DNA of 20,883 nucleotides from JAMWZF01 sp041628615 (GTDB lineage: Bacteria > Pseudomonadota > Alphaproteobacteria > Rhodobacterales > Rhodobacteraceae), in assembly GCA_041628615.1 (NCBI GenBank), contig JBFKOW010000045.1, positions 1 to 20,883 on the forward strand. The letters are read 5' to 3'. Shown in pieces: positions 13,574 to 19,868 of the stretch. The notes below the pieces were generated by a model. That model was not told the origin of the DNA, did not search any database, and saw only the letters and a list, made by a program, of their open reading frames with translations. The translations under genes were made by a program, and so were the position numbers. The first letter of the stretch is position 1; every line of letters begins with the position of its first letter.

Positions 13574-14485
13574 TCAGGCAAATATCATCGAGGACAGGCG
13601 GCGGCGGCCGGACTGGACCAGCGGGTCGTTCGGCTTGAGCGCGTCGAAGATCGTGAAAAGCTGCGCCTTGGCCGCGCCGTCGTTCCATTCGCGGTCGCGG
13701 CGGAACGATTCGAGCAGCTGGTCGATCGCGCCGGCCACGTCGCCGCGCGCGTGCAGCGCGGTCGCGAGGTCGAACCGGGCCTGAAGGTTGCCCGGATCGG
13801 CCTCCACCGCGGCCTGAAGCTCGGCCACCGGGCCGGCATTCGCGGCCTGCCGGGCAAGGTCGATCGCGGCCTGGGCCGCCTCGATCGCCGGGTGACGGGC
13901 CGCCGCGGCCGGGGCGCCGTTCAGCACCGCCTGCGCCTGCTCGACCTCGCCGAGGGCGAGATAGGCGCGGGCCAGACCGCCGAAGGCCTCGGGCCGGTCC
14001 GGATCTTCCTGCAGGATCGCGGCGAAGGTTTCGGCCGCGCCCGCCGCGTCGCCCTGTTCCAGCATCTCGTCGGCGGCGGCGATGGCGTCCGACAGCCCGC
14101 CGTCGCCCGATCCGCCGCCCATCTCGGCCAGCTTGCCGACGAACTGGTCGATCTGGCTCGGCGGCAGCGCGCCCTGGAAGCCGTCCACCGGCTGGCCCTG
14201 GAAGAAGGCATAGACCGTCGGGATCGACTGCACCCGCATCTGCTGCGCGATGCCGGGGTTCTGGTCGACGTCGATCTTGACCAGCTTCACGGCGCCCTTC
14301 GCCCTGGTCACCGCCGCTTCGAGCGCGGGGCCAAGCTGCTTGCAGGGGCCGCACCACGGCGCCCAGAAATCGACGATCACGGGAACGGTCTGCGACGCCT
14401 CGACGACGTCGGCCATGAAGGTCGCGTCCGAGCCGTCCTTGATGACATCGGCCTTCGGCGCGGCGGTCTGTCCCATCAGCTCCAT
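13574..14485 (-). CDS. YbbN/CnoX-like thioredoxin-TPR protein
   Basis: 303 residues. Residues about 15-115 are a thioredoxin domain with the redox pair Cys45/Cys48 in FWAPWCGPCKQ and the cis-proline in QSIPTVYAF (Pro89). After a Gly-rich hinge, the C-terminal 170 residues are Ala-rich helical tetratricopeptide-like repeats (LSDAIAAADEMLEQGDAAGAAETF, then GNLQARFDLATALHARGDVAGAI). In E. coli the homologue is a holdase chaperone that passes clients to DnaK and GroEL. This copy keeps both cysteines, whereas E. coli YbbN lacks the full CxxC, so disulphide chemistry is possible. ATG 14485 has AAAGGA 8 nt upstream; a GTG directly before it is the alternative. A CATATAGG -10-like sequence lies at about 14515-14520, but I see no convincing -35. 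Confidence 0.9.
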   Translation of the reverse strand: MELMGQTAAPKADVIKDGSDATFMADVVEASQTVPVIVDFWAPWCGPCKQLGPALEAAVTRAKGAVKLVKIDVDQNPGIAQQMRVQSIPTVYAFFQGQPVDGFQGALPPSQIDQFVGKLAEMGGGSGDGGLSDAIAAADEMLEQGDAAGAAETFAAILQEDPDRPEAFGGLARAYLALGEVEQAQAVLNGAPAAAARHPAIEAAQAAIDLARQAANAGPVAELQAAVEADPGNLQARFDLATALHARGDVAGAIDQLLESFRRDREWNDGAAKAQLFTIFDALKPNDPLVQSGRRRLSSMIFA

Positions 14486-14549
14486 CACAGCGGTCCTTTC
14501 GTTTCGGTTCGGCGCCTATATGGGCGTCCGGCGACGGAAGGGAAAGGGT

Positions 14550-15332
14550 CTAGAGGTCGAAGGTCGCGAACACCGGGGCGTGGTCCGAGGGCTGCTCCCA
14601 GCCCCGCGCGGGCCGGAGGATGCGGCTGGCCGAGGCCGCCCCGGCAATGTCCGGCGTGGCCCAGATGTGGTCGAGCCGGCGGCCCTTGTCGGCGGCGTCC
14701 CAGTCCGGCGCGCGGTAGGACCACCAGGAATAGAGGTTGCCCTCGGGAATATGGGCGCGGGTCACGTCGACCCATTTCGCCGCCTTCTGCACCGCGCCCA
14801 GCGCCTCGACCTCGACGGGGGTGTGGCTGACCACCTTCAGAAGCTGCTTGTGGCTCCACACGTCGTCCTCGCGCGGCGCGATGTTGAGGTCGCCCACCAG
14901 GATCGACCGGGCCGGTTTCTCGCGCCGGCCCCATTTCCGCATGTCGTCGAGGTAACGCAGCTTCTGGTCGAACTTCTCGTTCTTCTCGCGGTCCGGGATG
15001 TCGCCGCCGGCGGGGACATAGAAGTTGTGGATCACGGTGCCGTCGGCCAGCCGGGCGGCGACGTGGCGGGCGTGGCCCAGCCCGGCGAAATCGAAGGCCC
15101 CGGCGTCGTCCAGCGGCAGCTTCGACAGGATCGCCACCCCGTTGTAGCCCTTCTGCCCCCGCGCCACCCGGTGGACATAACCCAGCCCGGCGAAGTCCGG
15201 CATCTTCTCGACCGGCGACTTGCATTCCTGCAGGCACAGGATGTCCGGCGCTTCCTCGCGCAGCAGCCGTTCGACCAGGCCGGCGCGCAGCCGGACCGAG
15301 TTGATGTTCCATGTGGCGAGGGTGAAGGGCAT
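14550..15332 (-). CDS. xth: Exodeoxyribonuclease III (AP endonuclease)
   Basis: 260 residues, the usual length. It belongs to the Mg-dependent EEP nuclease superfamily: TWNINSVR at 7-14, metal ligand Glu36 in CLQECKS, Tyr105 in NFYVPAGGD, the catalytic Asp148/Asn150 in GDLNIAPREDDVW, Asp221 in RRLDHIWAT, and Asp250/His251 in PSDHAPV. It cuts DNA at abasic sites and trims 3' ends in base excision repair. GGAG sits 6 nt before the ATG. Neighbours on the same strand are the aminotransferase (77 bp upstream) and the YbbN-like gene (64 bp downstream). Nothing in the sequence links the three functionally. Confidence 0.95.
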   Translation of the reverse strand: MPFTLATWNINSVRLRAGLVERLLREEAPDILCLQECKSPVEKMPDFAGLGYVHRVARGQKGYNGVAILSKLPLDDAGAFDFAGLGHARHVAARLADGTVIHNFYVPAGGDIPDREKNEKFDQKLRYLDDMRKWGRREKPARSILVGDLNIAPREDDVWSHKQLLKVVSHTPVEVEALGAVQKAAKWVDVTRAHIPEGNLYSWWSYRAPDWDAADKGRRLDHIWATPDIAGAASASRILRPARGWEQPSDHAPVFATFDL

Positions 15333-15409
15333 CGGCGGCTCCGGCTGCGGTTCGGGGTCCGGCGGAGACTAGGGCGCGGGACCGGCCGGGGAAAGGGCGG
15401 AAACGGGCG

Positions 15410-16522
15410 TCAGGCCGGGCCGAAGAACCCGTCCATCGCCGCCAGCCCGGCGGCGAACTCCTCCACCGGGTTGCCGAATCCGATCCGCAGGTGCCCCTCG
15501 ATGCCCAGCGCGCTGCCCGGGGTCAGCAGCACCCCGGTCTCGGCCAGCAGCCGTTCGCAGAGGTCGCGGGACGGCGCGCCGCCGTCATACCGCAACAGCG
15601 CCGTGGTCCCGGCGGCGGGCCGCAGGTAGGTCAGCGGCTGGCGGGCGATCCAGTCGTCCAGCGCGGCGAGGTTGGCGCCGGTGATTCCGCGCCCGCGCGC
15701 GAGGATCCGGTCGGCCACGCCAAGGGCGAGCGTGGCGAGGTGGTCGTCGATCATGCCGACGCTGATCGTGGTGTAGTCGCGGTGCACCTCGCAGGCGGTC
15801 AGCACTTCCTGCGGCGCGACGATCCAGCCCAGCCGCAGCCCGGCGAGCGAGTACGCCTTGGACATGCCCCCGGTGCTGATGCCGCGCGGCGTCAGAGCGG
15901 CGATGGGCGGCGTCGGCGGCGCCTCGCGCTCGGTCCCGCGATAGACCTCGTCGCAGAGGATCCAGGCCCCCGCCCGCTCGGCGATGGCGACGATCCGGGC
16001 GAGGTCCTCTGCACCGATCAGCGCGCCGGTCGGGTTGTTGGGATTGGTCAGGGCGATGACCCTCGTGCCGTCCTTGACCAGCGCGTCGAGCCGGTCGAGA
16101 TCGGGCAGCCAGCCGGCCTCTTCGGTCAGCGCCAGTTCCGTCACCGTCGCGCCCAGCGACCGGGGAATCGCGGTGTGCTGCTGGTAGGTCGGCACGATCG
16201 ACACGACATGGTCGCCCGGCTCGATCAGCGCCTGATAGACCATGTGGTTCGCGCCGATGGTGCCGTGGGTCACCAGCACGTTCTCCGGCCCCTGCCCCGG
16301 ATGCCGGGCGGCGATGGCGGCGCGCAGGGCCTCGGAGCCGGGGATCGCACCATAGGTCAGGCGCAGCGCGGCCAGCGCGCCGGGCAGCGTGTCGTTCGCG
16401 CCGGCCAGCGTCATCAGCTCGCCCAGGGTCAGGCTGGCGACGCAGGTCTCGGCGAGGTTGAAGGTGCAGCGGGTCTCGCCCGCGTTCATCCACTGCTCGA
16501 CGCCGAAGGGCTCAATCCGCAT
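15410..16522 (-). CDS. Class I/II PLP-dependent aminotransferase, substrate unknown
   Basis: 370 residues of fold-type I aminotransferase. Landmarks: THGTIGANHMVYQALIEPGD (85-104), ALTNPNNPTGALI (157-169), Asp191 in ILCDEVYRG, the PLP Lys222 in TGGMSKAYSLAGLRLGW, and a final Arg block HLRIGFGNP. The N-terminal half (RCTFNLAETCVASLTLGEL) is not that of typical aspartate or histidinol-phosphate aminotransferases, and I do not recognise the substrate. Its ATG lies inside the end of the GNAT gene (11-base overlap), without a clear RBS, so translation probably depends on the upstream gene. It is not similar enough to the DapC-like enzyme at 8747 to suggest a recent duplication. Cytoplasmic. Confidence 0.85.
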   Translation of the reverse strand: MRIEPFGVEQWMNAGETRCTFNLAETCVASLTLGELMTLAGANDTLPGALAALRLTYGAIPGSEALRAAIAARHPGQGPENVLVTHGTIGANHMVYQALIEPGDHVVSIVPTYQQHTAIPRSLGATVTELALTEEAGWLPDLDRLDALVKDGTRVIALTNPNNPTGALIGAEDLARIVAIAERAGAWILCDEVYRGTEREAPPTPPIAALTPRGISTGGMSKAYSLAGLRLGWIVAPQEVLTACEVHRDYTTISVGMIDDHLATLALGVADRILARGRGITGANLAALDDWIARQPLTYLRPAAGTTALLRYDGGAPSRDLCERLLAETGVLLTPGSALGIEGHLRIGFGNPVEEFAAGLAAMDGFFGPA

Positions 16523-17060
16523 CGGCGGCGGCCCAGGACTCGGCGGTCAGCAGGTAGCACCTGGACAGAGACGGCCCGGTGCCGAGGTCGAGGACCGCAT
16601 CGTAGCGCCACTCCGCCCCCAGCCGGGTGGTGGCGATCTGCGACCTCAGGTTCTGCGGCGCGATGTGGAACCAGACCCGGGGCCGGCTGGCGAAGACATG
16701 GGCCAGCATCAGGCGCTTCATCTCGCGGTTCCACGACCCGCCCCAGTGGGTCGGGGCGAGGAAGGTGAAGCCGATGGCGATGTCGGCGCCGGGGGCTTCG
16801 GGGGGCTGGTCGGGCACGGCGTAGAACCGCGAACAGCCGACGATCCGGTCGCCGTCGCGGGCGGCAAGAACGCCGCCGGCGGCCAGCAGGAAATCGAAAT
16901 AGGGGTCGAAGACCTCGGGCTTCCAGCGCTCGCGCGCCGGGTGCTGCTCCCAGGTGCGGGGATCAGAAGCGGCGGCGCGCAGGCCGGCCCGGTCGGCGGC
17001 GGTCAGCGGCCGCAGGGTCAGGCGCGGGCCGGTCAGGGTCTGGGCGGTATCGAAGGACAT
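16512..17060 (-). CDS. GNAT-family N-acetyltransferase (RimJ/RimL type)
   Basis: 182 residues. It has the Acetyltransf_3 layout: GPRLTLRPLTAADRAGL (about 11-27) as the first strand and helix, a middle GDRIVGCSRFYAV, ADIAIGFTFLAPTHWGGSWNREMKRLML (the usual 'IG...L...WG.G...E....' acetyl-CoA helix start), then IAPQNLRSQIATTRLGAEW, the conserved 'N..S...-..LGF' end. It transfers acetyl from acetyl-CoA to an amine, such as a protein N-terminus or small molecule; the target is unknown. The ATG at 17060 follows AGGTG at about 10 nt. It is first in a two-gene unit with the overlapping aminotransferase. An intrinsic terminator 129 bp upstream means it needs its own promoter in 17061-17188, which I could not identify with confidence. 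Confidence 0.85.
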   Translation of the reverse strand: MSFDTAQTLTGPRLTLRPLTAADRAGLRAAASDPRTWEQHPARERWKPEVFDPYFDFLLAAGGVLAARDGDRIVGCSRFYAVPDQPPEAPGADIAIGFTFLAPTHWGGSWNREMKRLMLAHVFASRPRVWFHIAPQNLRSQIATTRLGAEWRYDAVLDLGTGPSLSRCYLLTAESWAAADAD

Positions 17061-17188
17061 GGCGCCATTGCACCTGTCGCACCGGGAAAGGCAAGCGACG
17101 GGGACTCGCTCGGGCGCCGCCGGACCCGGCCGGGCCGGCGGCCGGTCGCGTGTCACGCCGTCCCGCCCGGCCAAGAGGGACCGGACAG

Positions 17189-17217
17189 AAAAAAGCCCCG
17201 GCCTTGAGAGCCGGGGC
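17189..17217 (-). terminator. Rho-independent terminator
   Basis: On the minus strand: GCCCCGGC (17217-17210), 7-nt loop, GCCGGGGC (17202-17195), then TTTTTT (17194-17189). An 8-bp perfect GC stem plus six U is close to ideal and is the best terminator in the window. It would end both the proposed small RNA and any readthrough from cenR, whose stop lies 130 bp upstream. Confidence 0.88.
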
Positions 17218-17262
17218 AAGTCCAACAGGGAGGTGATGGCATGACCCCGCCATCGGGGGATA
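17189..17262 (-). ncRNA. Candidate FNR-controlled small RNA with an anti-Shine-Dalgarno core
   Basis: Predicted transcript of about 74 nt on the minus strand. From 5' to 3' it holds: hairpin CCCCG-AUGG-CGGGG (17258-17245); an unpaired linker with CAUCACCUCCC (17237-17227 and neighbours), the reverse complement of a strong ribosome binding site; and the terminator hairpin with six U. A second stem, GAUGGC (17254-17249) with GCCAUC (17240-17235), is an exclusive alternative to the first. An FNR box and -10 lie at the correct distance upstream. Architecture and regulation resemble FnrS of E. coli and PcrZ of Rhodobacter sphaeroides, both low-oxygen small RNAs; I claim similarity of design, not identity. 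No protein-coding alternative fits. It could also be a processed 3' fragment of cenR mRNA. Confidence 0.6.
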
Positions 17263-17269
17263 GGTTCAC

Positions 17270-17310
17270 CTTGTACCGAACTGCGGGCCGTCCGGATTGA
17301 TCCGCGTCAA
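17270..17310 (-). promoter_or_regulatory. FNR/FnrL box and class II promoter of the small RNA
   Basis: Minus strand: TTGAC-GCGG-ATCAA (17310-17297) differs from the FNR consensus TTGAT-N4-ATCAA at one base. After 21 nt comes TACAAG (17275-17270; four of six -10 bases). With a start near 17263-17261 the box is centred at about -40.5 to -42.5, the position of FNR-activated class II promoters. No good -35 is present, as expected for an activator-dependent promoter. Read on the plus strand, no -10 lies at the corresponding place. Confidence 0.6.
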
Positions 17311-17328
17311 GAAAACGGACCGCATCCC

Positions 17329-17343
17329 GCGGGGCGGCCCCGC
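17329..17343 (-). terminator. Hairpin just after the cenR stop codon
   Basis: GCGGGG-CCG-CCCCGC on the minus strand is a perfect 6-bp stem 4 bp past the stop. No U-run follows directly; a GTTTTC lies further on. It may be a weak terminator that lets some cenR transcription reach the strong one at 17189-17217. Confidence 0.3.
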
Positions 17344-17347
17344 CCGG

Positions 17348-18034
17348 TCAGGCCACCAGCCGGTAGCCGCCGCTCTCGGTGACCAGCAGCCGGGCGTTCG
17401 ACGGATCGGGTTCGATCTTCTGGCGCAGCCGGTAGATGTGGGTTTCGAGCGTGTGCGTCGTCACCCCGGCATTGTAGCCCCAGACCTCGTGCAGCAGCAC
17501 GTCGCGCGGCACCACCCGCTCGGTCGAGCGGTAGAGGAACTTCAGGATGTTGGTTTCCTTCTCGGTCAGCCGGACCTTCTTGTCGTCCTCGGTGACCAGC
17601 AGCTTCTGCGCCGGCTTGAAGGTATAGGGGCCAAGCTGGAACACCGCGTCCTCGGACTGTTCGTGGGTCCGCAACTGGGCACGGATGCGGGCCAGCAGGA
17701 CCGGGAACTTGAACGGCTTGGCGACATAGTCGTTCGCCCCGGCGTCGAGCCCGAGGATCGTGTCGCTGTCGGTGTCGTGGCCGGTCAGCATCATGATCGG
17801 CGACTTGACCCCCTGCTTGCGCATCAGCCGGCACAGTTCGCGGCCGTCGGTGTCGGGCAGGCCGACATCGAGGATCACGAGGTCGTAGTATTCGTCCTTC
17901 GCCCGCGTCATCGCCTCGGCGCCGGTCGCGGCCTCGAAGACGTCGAAGTCCTCGGTGATGACAAGCTGTTCGCTCAGGGCTTCGCGCAGGTCCTCGTCGT
18001 CATCGACGAGCAGGATTTTCCGCAGTTGAGCCAT
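17348..18034 (-). CDS. cenR: OmpR-family response regulator CenR
   Basis: 228 residues. The receiver domain (1-120) has the acidic pocket DDDED at 11-15, phospho-acceptor Asp56 in VILDVGLPDTDG, switch Thr84 in MMLTGHD and Lys106 in VAKPFKF. The C-terminal winged helix (about 128-228) has RLTEKETNILKFLYR, VWGYNAGVTTHTLETHIYRLRQKIE and GGYRLVA. The stretches TGHDTDSDTILGLDAGANDY and SEDAVFQLGPYTFKPA are those I know from CenR of Caulobacter and Rhodobacter, an essential regulator of envelope and division genes. The partner kinase CenK is not in the window, though it often lies elsewhere. GGAGG lies 7 nt before the ATG. It diverges from ribA with 139 bp between; I saw no convincing promoter there by eye. 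Confidence 0.85.
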   Translation of the reverse strand: MAQLRKILLVDDDEDLREALSEQLVITEDFDVFEAATGAEAMTRAKDEYYDLVILDVGLPDTDGRELCRLMRKQGVKSPIMMLTGHDTDSDTILGLDAGANDYVAKPFKFPVLLARIRAQLRTHEQSEDAVFQLGPYTFKPAQKLLVTEDDKKVRLTEKETNILKFLYRSTERVVPRDVLLHEVWGYNAGVTTHTLETHIYRLRQKIEPDPSNARLLVTESGGYRLVA

Positions 18035-18173
18035 GGGGATGCCTCCGGTTCGGTTTCGACGGAAATGTGATCGGACGGCCGTGCAGGCAAGATCTGCTGC
18101 AACCCGTTCACGGCGCCGTGTCGGCAGCGTGGCAAATGTTTCACTTCCTCACGGGGCCGGTGTATCGGAGGAC

Positions 18174-19262
18174 ATGGCACTGGGCCCCGACATCACCGAA
18201 CGCGCCGCCCGGGCGCGGGCCGACCTGCGGCTCGGCGTGCCGGTGGTGCTGACGGACGCGGACGGGCGCGGCGCGGTGGCGCTCGCCGCCGAGTCGGTGG
18301 CGGCGGACCGGCTGGCCGCACTCGAGGCGCTGGGGCCGGTGCGGCTGGCGATCACCCGGCACCGGGCGGAAACGCTCAAGGCCCGGCCCTACGACGGCGA
18401 TCTCGCCCGGCTGATCCTGCCCGCCCCGGCCGGCCCGGCGCTGGTCCGGGCGCTGGCCGATCCCGCCGACGACCTGCGGCATCCGATGAAGGGGCCGCTG
18501 CGGTCGGACCGCGACGGCGATGCCGGGCTGCACCGGGCGGCGCTGGCGCTGGCCAAGTCGGCCCGGCTGCTGCCCGCCGCCCTGCTGGTCGAGGTTGCCG
18601 ACCCGACCGGGCTGGCCGACAGCGAGGGGCTGACCCTGTTGCCCGCCGCGGCCTGCGCCGCCGAATCCCCGGCGCCCGCCCTGTCGCTGGTGGTCAACGC
18701 GCAACTGCCGCTGGCGGTGTCCGAGACCAGCCGGCTGCACGTGTTCCGGCCCGCCGACGGCACCGATGAACACTACGCCATCGAGATCGGCCGCCCCGAC
18801 CGCGCCGCGCCGGTGCTGACCCGGCTGCACTCGGCCTGCTTCACCGGCGACCTGCTGGGCAGCCTGAAATGCGACTGCGGCCCGCAGCTGCGCGGCGCGC
18901 TGGCACAGATGGGGGCCGAGGGCGCGGGCATCCTGCTCTATCTCAATCAGGAGGGCCGGGGCATCGGGCTCGCCAACAAGATGCGGGCCTACAGCCTTCA
19001 GGACCAGGGGTTCGACACCGTCGAGGCCAATCACCGGCTCGGCTTCGAGGACGACGAACGCGACTTCCGGATCGGGGCCGAGATGCTGCGCCGGCTGGGC
19101 GTGTCACAGGTCCGGCTGCTCACCAACAACCCGGCCAAGGCGGCGCGGCTGTCCGGCTGCGGCATCGCGGTGACCGAGCGGGTGCCGCTGAAGGTGGGGC
19201 GGACGCCGTTCAACGCCGATTACCTGGCGACCAAGGCGGCGAAGTCGGGGCACCTGCTCTGA
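18174..19262 (+). CDS. ribA: GTP cyclohydrolase II with degenerate N-terminal RibB-like domain
   Basis: 362 residues. The C-terminal half (about 180-362) is a complete RibA: zinc ligands Cys222, Cys233 and Cys235 in HSACFTGDLLGSLKCDCG, LNQEGRGIGL, DTVEANHRLGFEDDERDF, VRLLTNNPAK and the end ATKAAKSGHLL. It opens GTP to 2,5-diamino-6-ribosylamino-4-pyrimidinone 5'-phosphate, the first step of riboflavin synthesis. The N-terminal 170 residues align loosely with DHBP synthase (LGVPVVLTDADGRGAVALAAESV against its 'G..V...D...RENEGDL..AAE'), but the RENEGD metal and substrate motif is gone, so this half is probably inactive. GGAGG lies only 2 nt before the ATG, which is close, but no other in-frame start is present nearby. 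No FMN riboswitch could be recognised in the 139-bp leader. Confidence 0.92.
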   Translation: MALGPDITERAARARADLRLGVPVVLTDADGRGAVALAAESVAADRLAALEALGPVRLAITRHRAETLKARPYDGDLARLILPAPAGPALVRALADPADDLRHPMKGPLRSDRDGDAGLHRAALALAKSARLLPAALLVEVADPTGLADSEGLTLLPAAACAAESPAPALSLVVNAQLPLAVSETSRLHVFRPADGTDEHYAIEIGRPDRAAPVLTRLHSACFTGDLLGSLKCDCGPQLRGALAQMGAEGAGILLYLNQEGRGIGLANKMRAYSLQDQGFDTVEANHRLGFEDDERDFRIGAEMLRRLGVSQVRLLTNNPAKAARLSGCGIAVTERVPLKVGRTPFNADYLATKAAKSGHLL

Positions 19263-19286
19263 ACCGGCTCTCAGAACCGGCTCTCA
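19261..19286 (+). repeat. Tandem 13-bp direct repeat over the ribA stop codon
   Basis: GAACCGGCTCTCA occurs twice back to back (19261-19273 and 19274-19286), starting within the ribA TGA at 19260-19262. It looks like a recent slippage duplication. The following CTCT-CATT-AGAG could form a minor hairpin, too weak for a terminator. Confidence 0.7.
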
Positions 19287-19363
19287 TTAGAGTCAGTCCC
19301 GCACGCGGGCGGCGGCCGGGGCGGACTTGCCAAGCCGCGCAGCTGCGGTCCAGATGCGGCGCC

Positions 19364-19858
19364 ATGAAGGCCACCGATCTCGTCGTCACCCCCACTCACC
19401 TGCGGTTTCTCGGCCGGCGGTTTCCCTGCACGGTGGGGCGCGGCGGGATCAGCGGCCGCAAGCGCGAGGGCGACGGGGCGACGCCGCGCGGGGTGCACCG
19501 GCTGGTCGGGATGCTCTACCGGCCCGACCGGATCGGCCGGCCGGCGGACTGGGCGCTGCCGATCCGGCCGCGCGACCTGTGGTCCGACGACATGGCCGAC
19601 CCGGACTACAACCTGATGGTCCGCGCGCCGCACCCGCACCGGACCGAACGGCTGCGCCGGGCCGACCGGCTCTATGACCTGGTGATTCTCACCGACTGGA
19701 ACTGGCCCTACCCGGTCAAGGGGCGCGGCTCGGCCATCTTCGTCCACCGCTGGCGCAAGCCCGGTCACCCGACCGAGGGCTGCATCGGGCTGGCCCCCGC
19801 CGCCCTGCGCTGGATCGCGCCGCGGATCCGATACGAGACCCGGCTGATCGTCCTCTGA
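19364..19858 (+). CDS. L,D-transpeptidase (YkuD) family protein
   Basis: 164 residues. The YkuD signature is present: GSAIFVHRW (His128) and GHPTEGCIGL with catalytic Cys140, matching the family's HG...SHGCI pattern with Thr-Glu in place of Ser-His. The N-terminal part, VGRGGISGRKREGDGATPRGVHRL, corresponds to the substrate-side strand with its GDGATP block. These enzymes make 3-3 crosslinks in peptidoglycan or attach lipoproteins to it. No signal peptide or membrane segment is visible (MKATDLVVTPTHLRFLG), which is odd for a periplasmic enzyme. The start at ATG 19364 is inferred from homology length, since there is no strong RBS and the frame is open far upstream. It lies 101 bp after ribA and converges on yggS with 10 bases between stops. 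Confidence 0.82.
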   Translation: MKATDLVVTPTHLRFLGRRFPCTVGRGGISGRKREGDGATPRGVHRLVGMLYRPDRIGRPADWALPIRPRDLWSDDMADPDYNLMVRAPHPHRTERLRRADRLYDLVILTDWNWPYPVKGRGSAIFVHRWRKPGHPTEGCIGLAPAALRWIAPRIRYETRLIVL

Positions 19859-19868
19859 CCCGGACCGC

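Noticed and set aside
12906..14357. Long minus-strand extension ahead of the Trm112-like gene
   Set aside because: Only the last 66 codons resemble a protein family. The upstream part is an out-of-frame reading of the LON-domain and YbbN-like genes. The ATGA overlap marks the real start.
17241..17300. Plus-strand 19-codon ORF (MTPPSGDRFTLYRTAGRPD) with a perfect-looking GGAGGTGAT ribosome binding site
   Set aside because: The RBS-like sequence is the complement of the anti-SD linker of the proposed minus-strand small RNA. No promoter or downstream gene exists on the plus strand; it would run into the antisense of cenR. Kept only as an alternative explanation of the region.
18035..18173. Possible FMN riboswitch ahead of ribA
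   Set aside because: The leader is short and I could not find the conserved RFN-element blocks by eye. A covariance-model search would be decisive.
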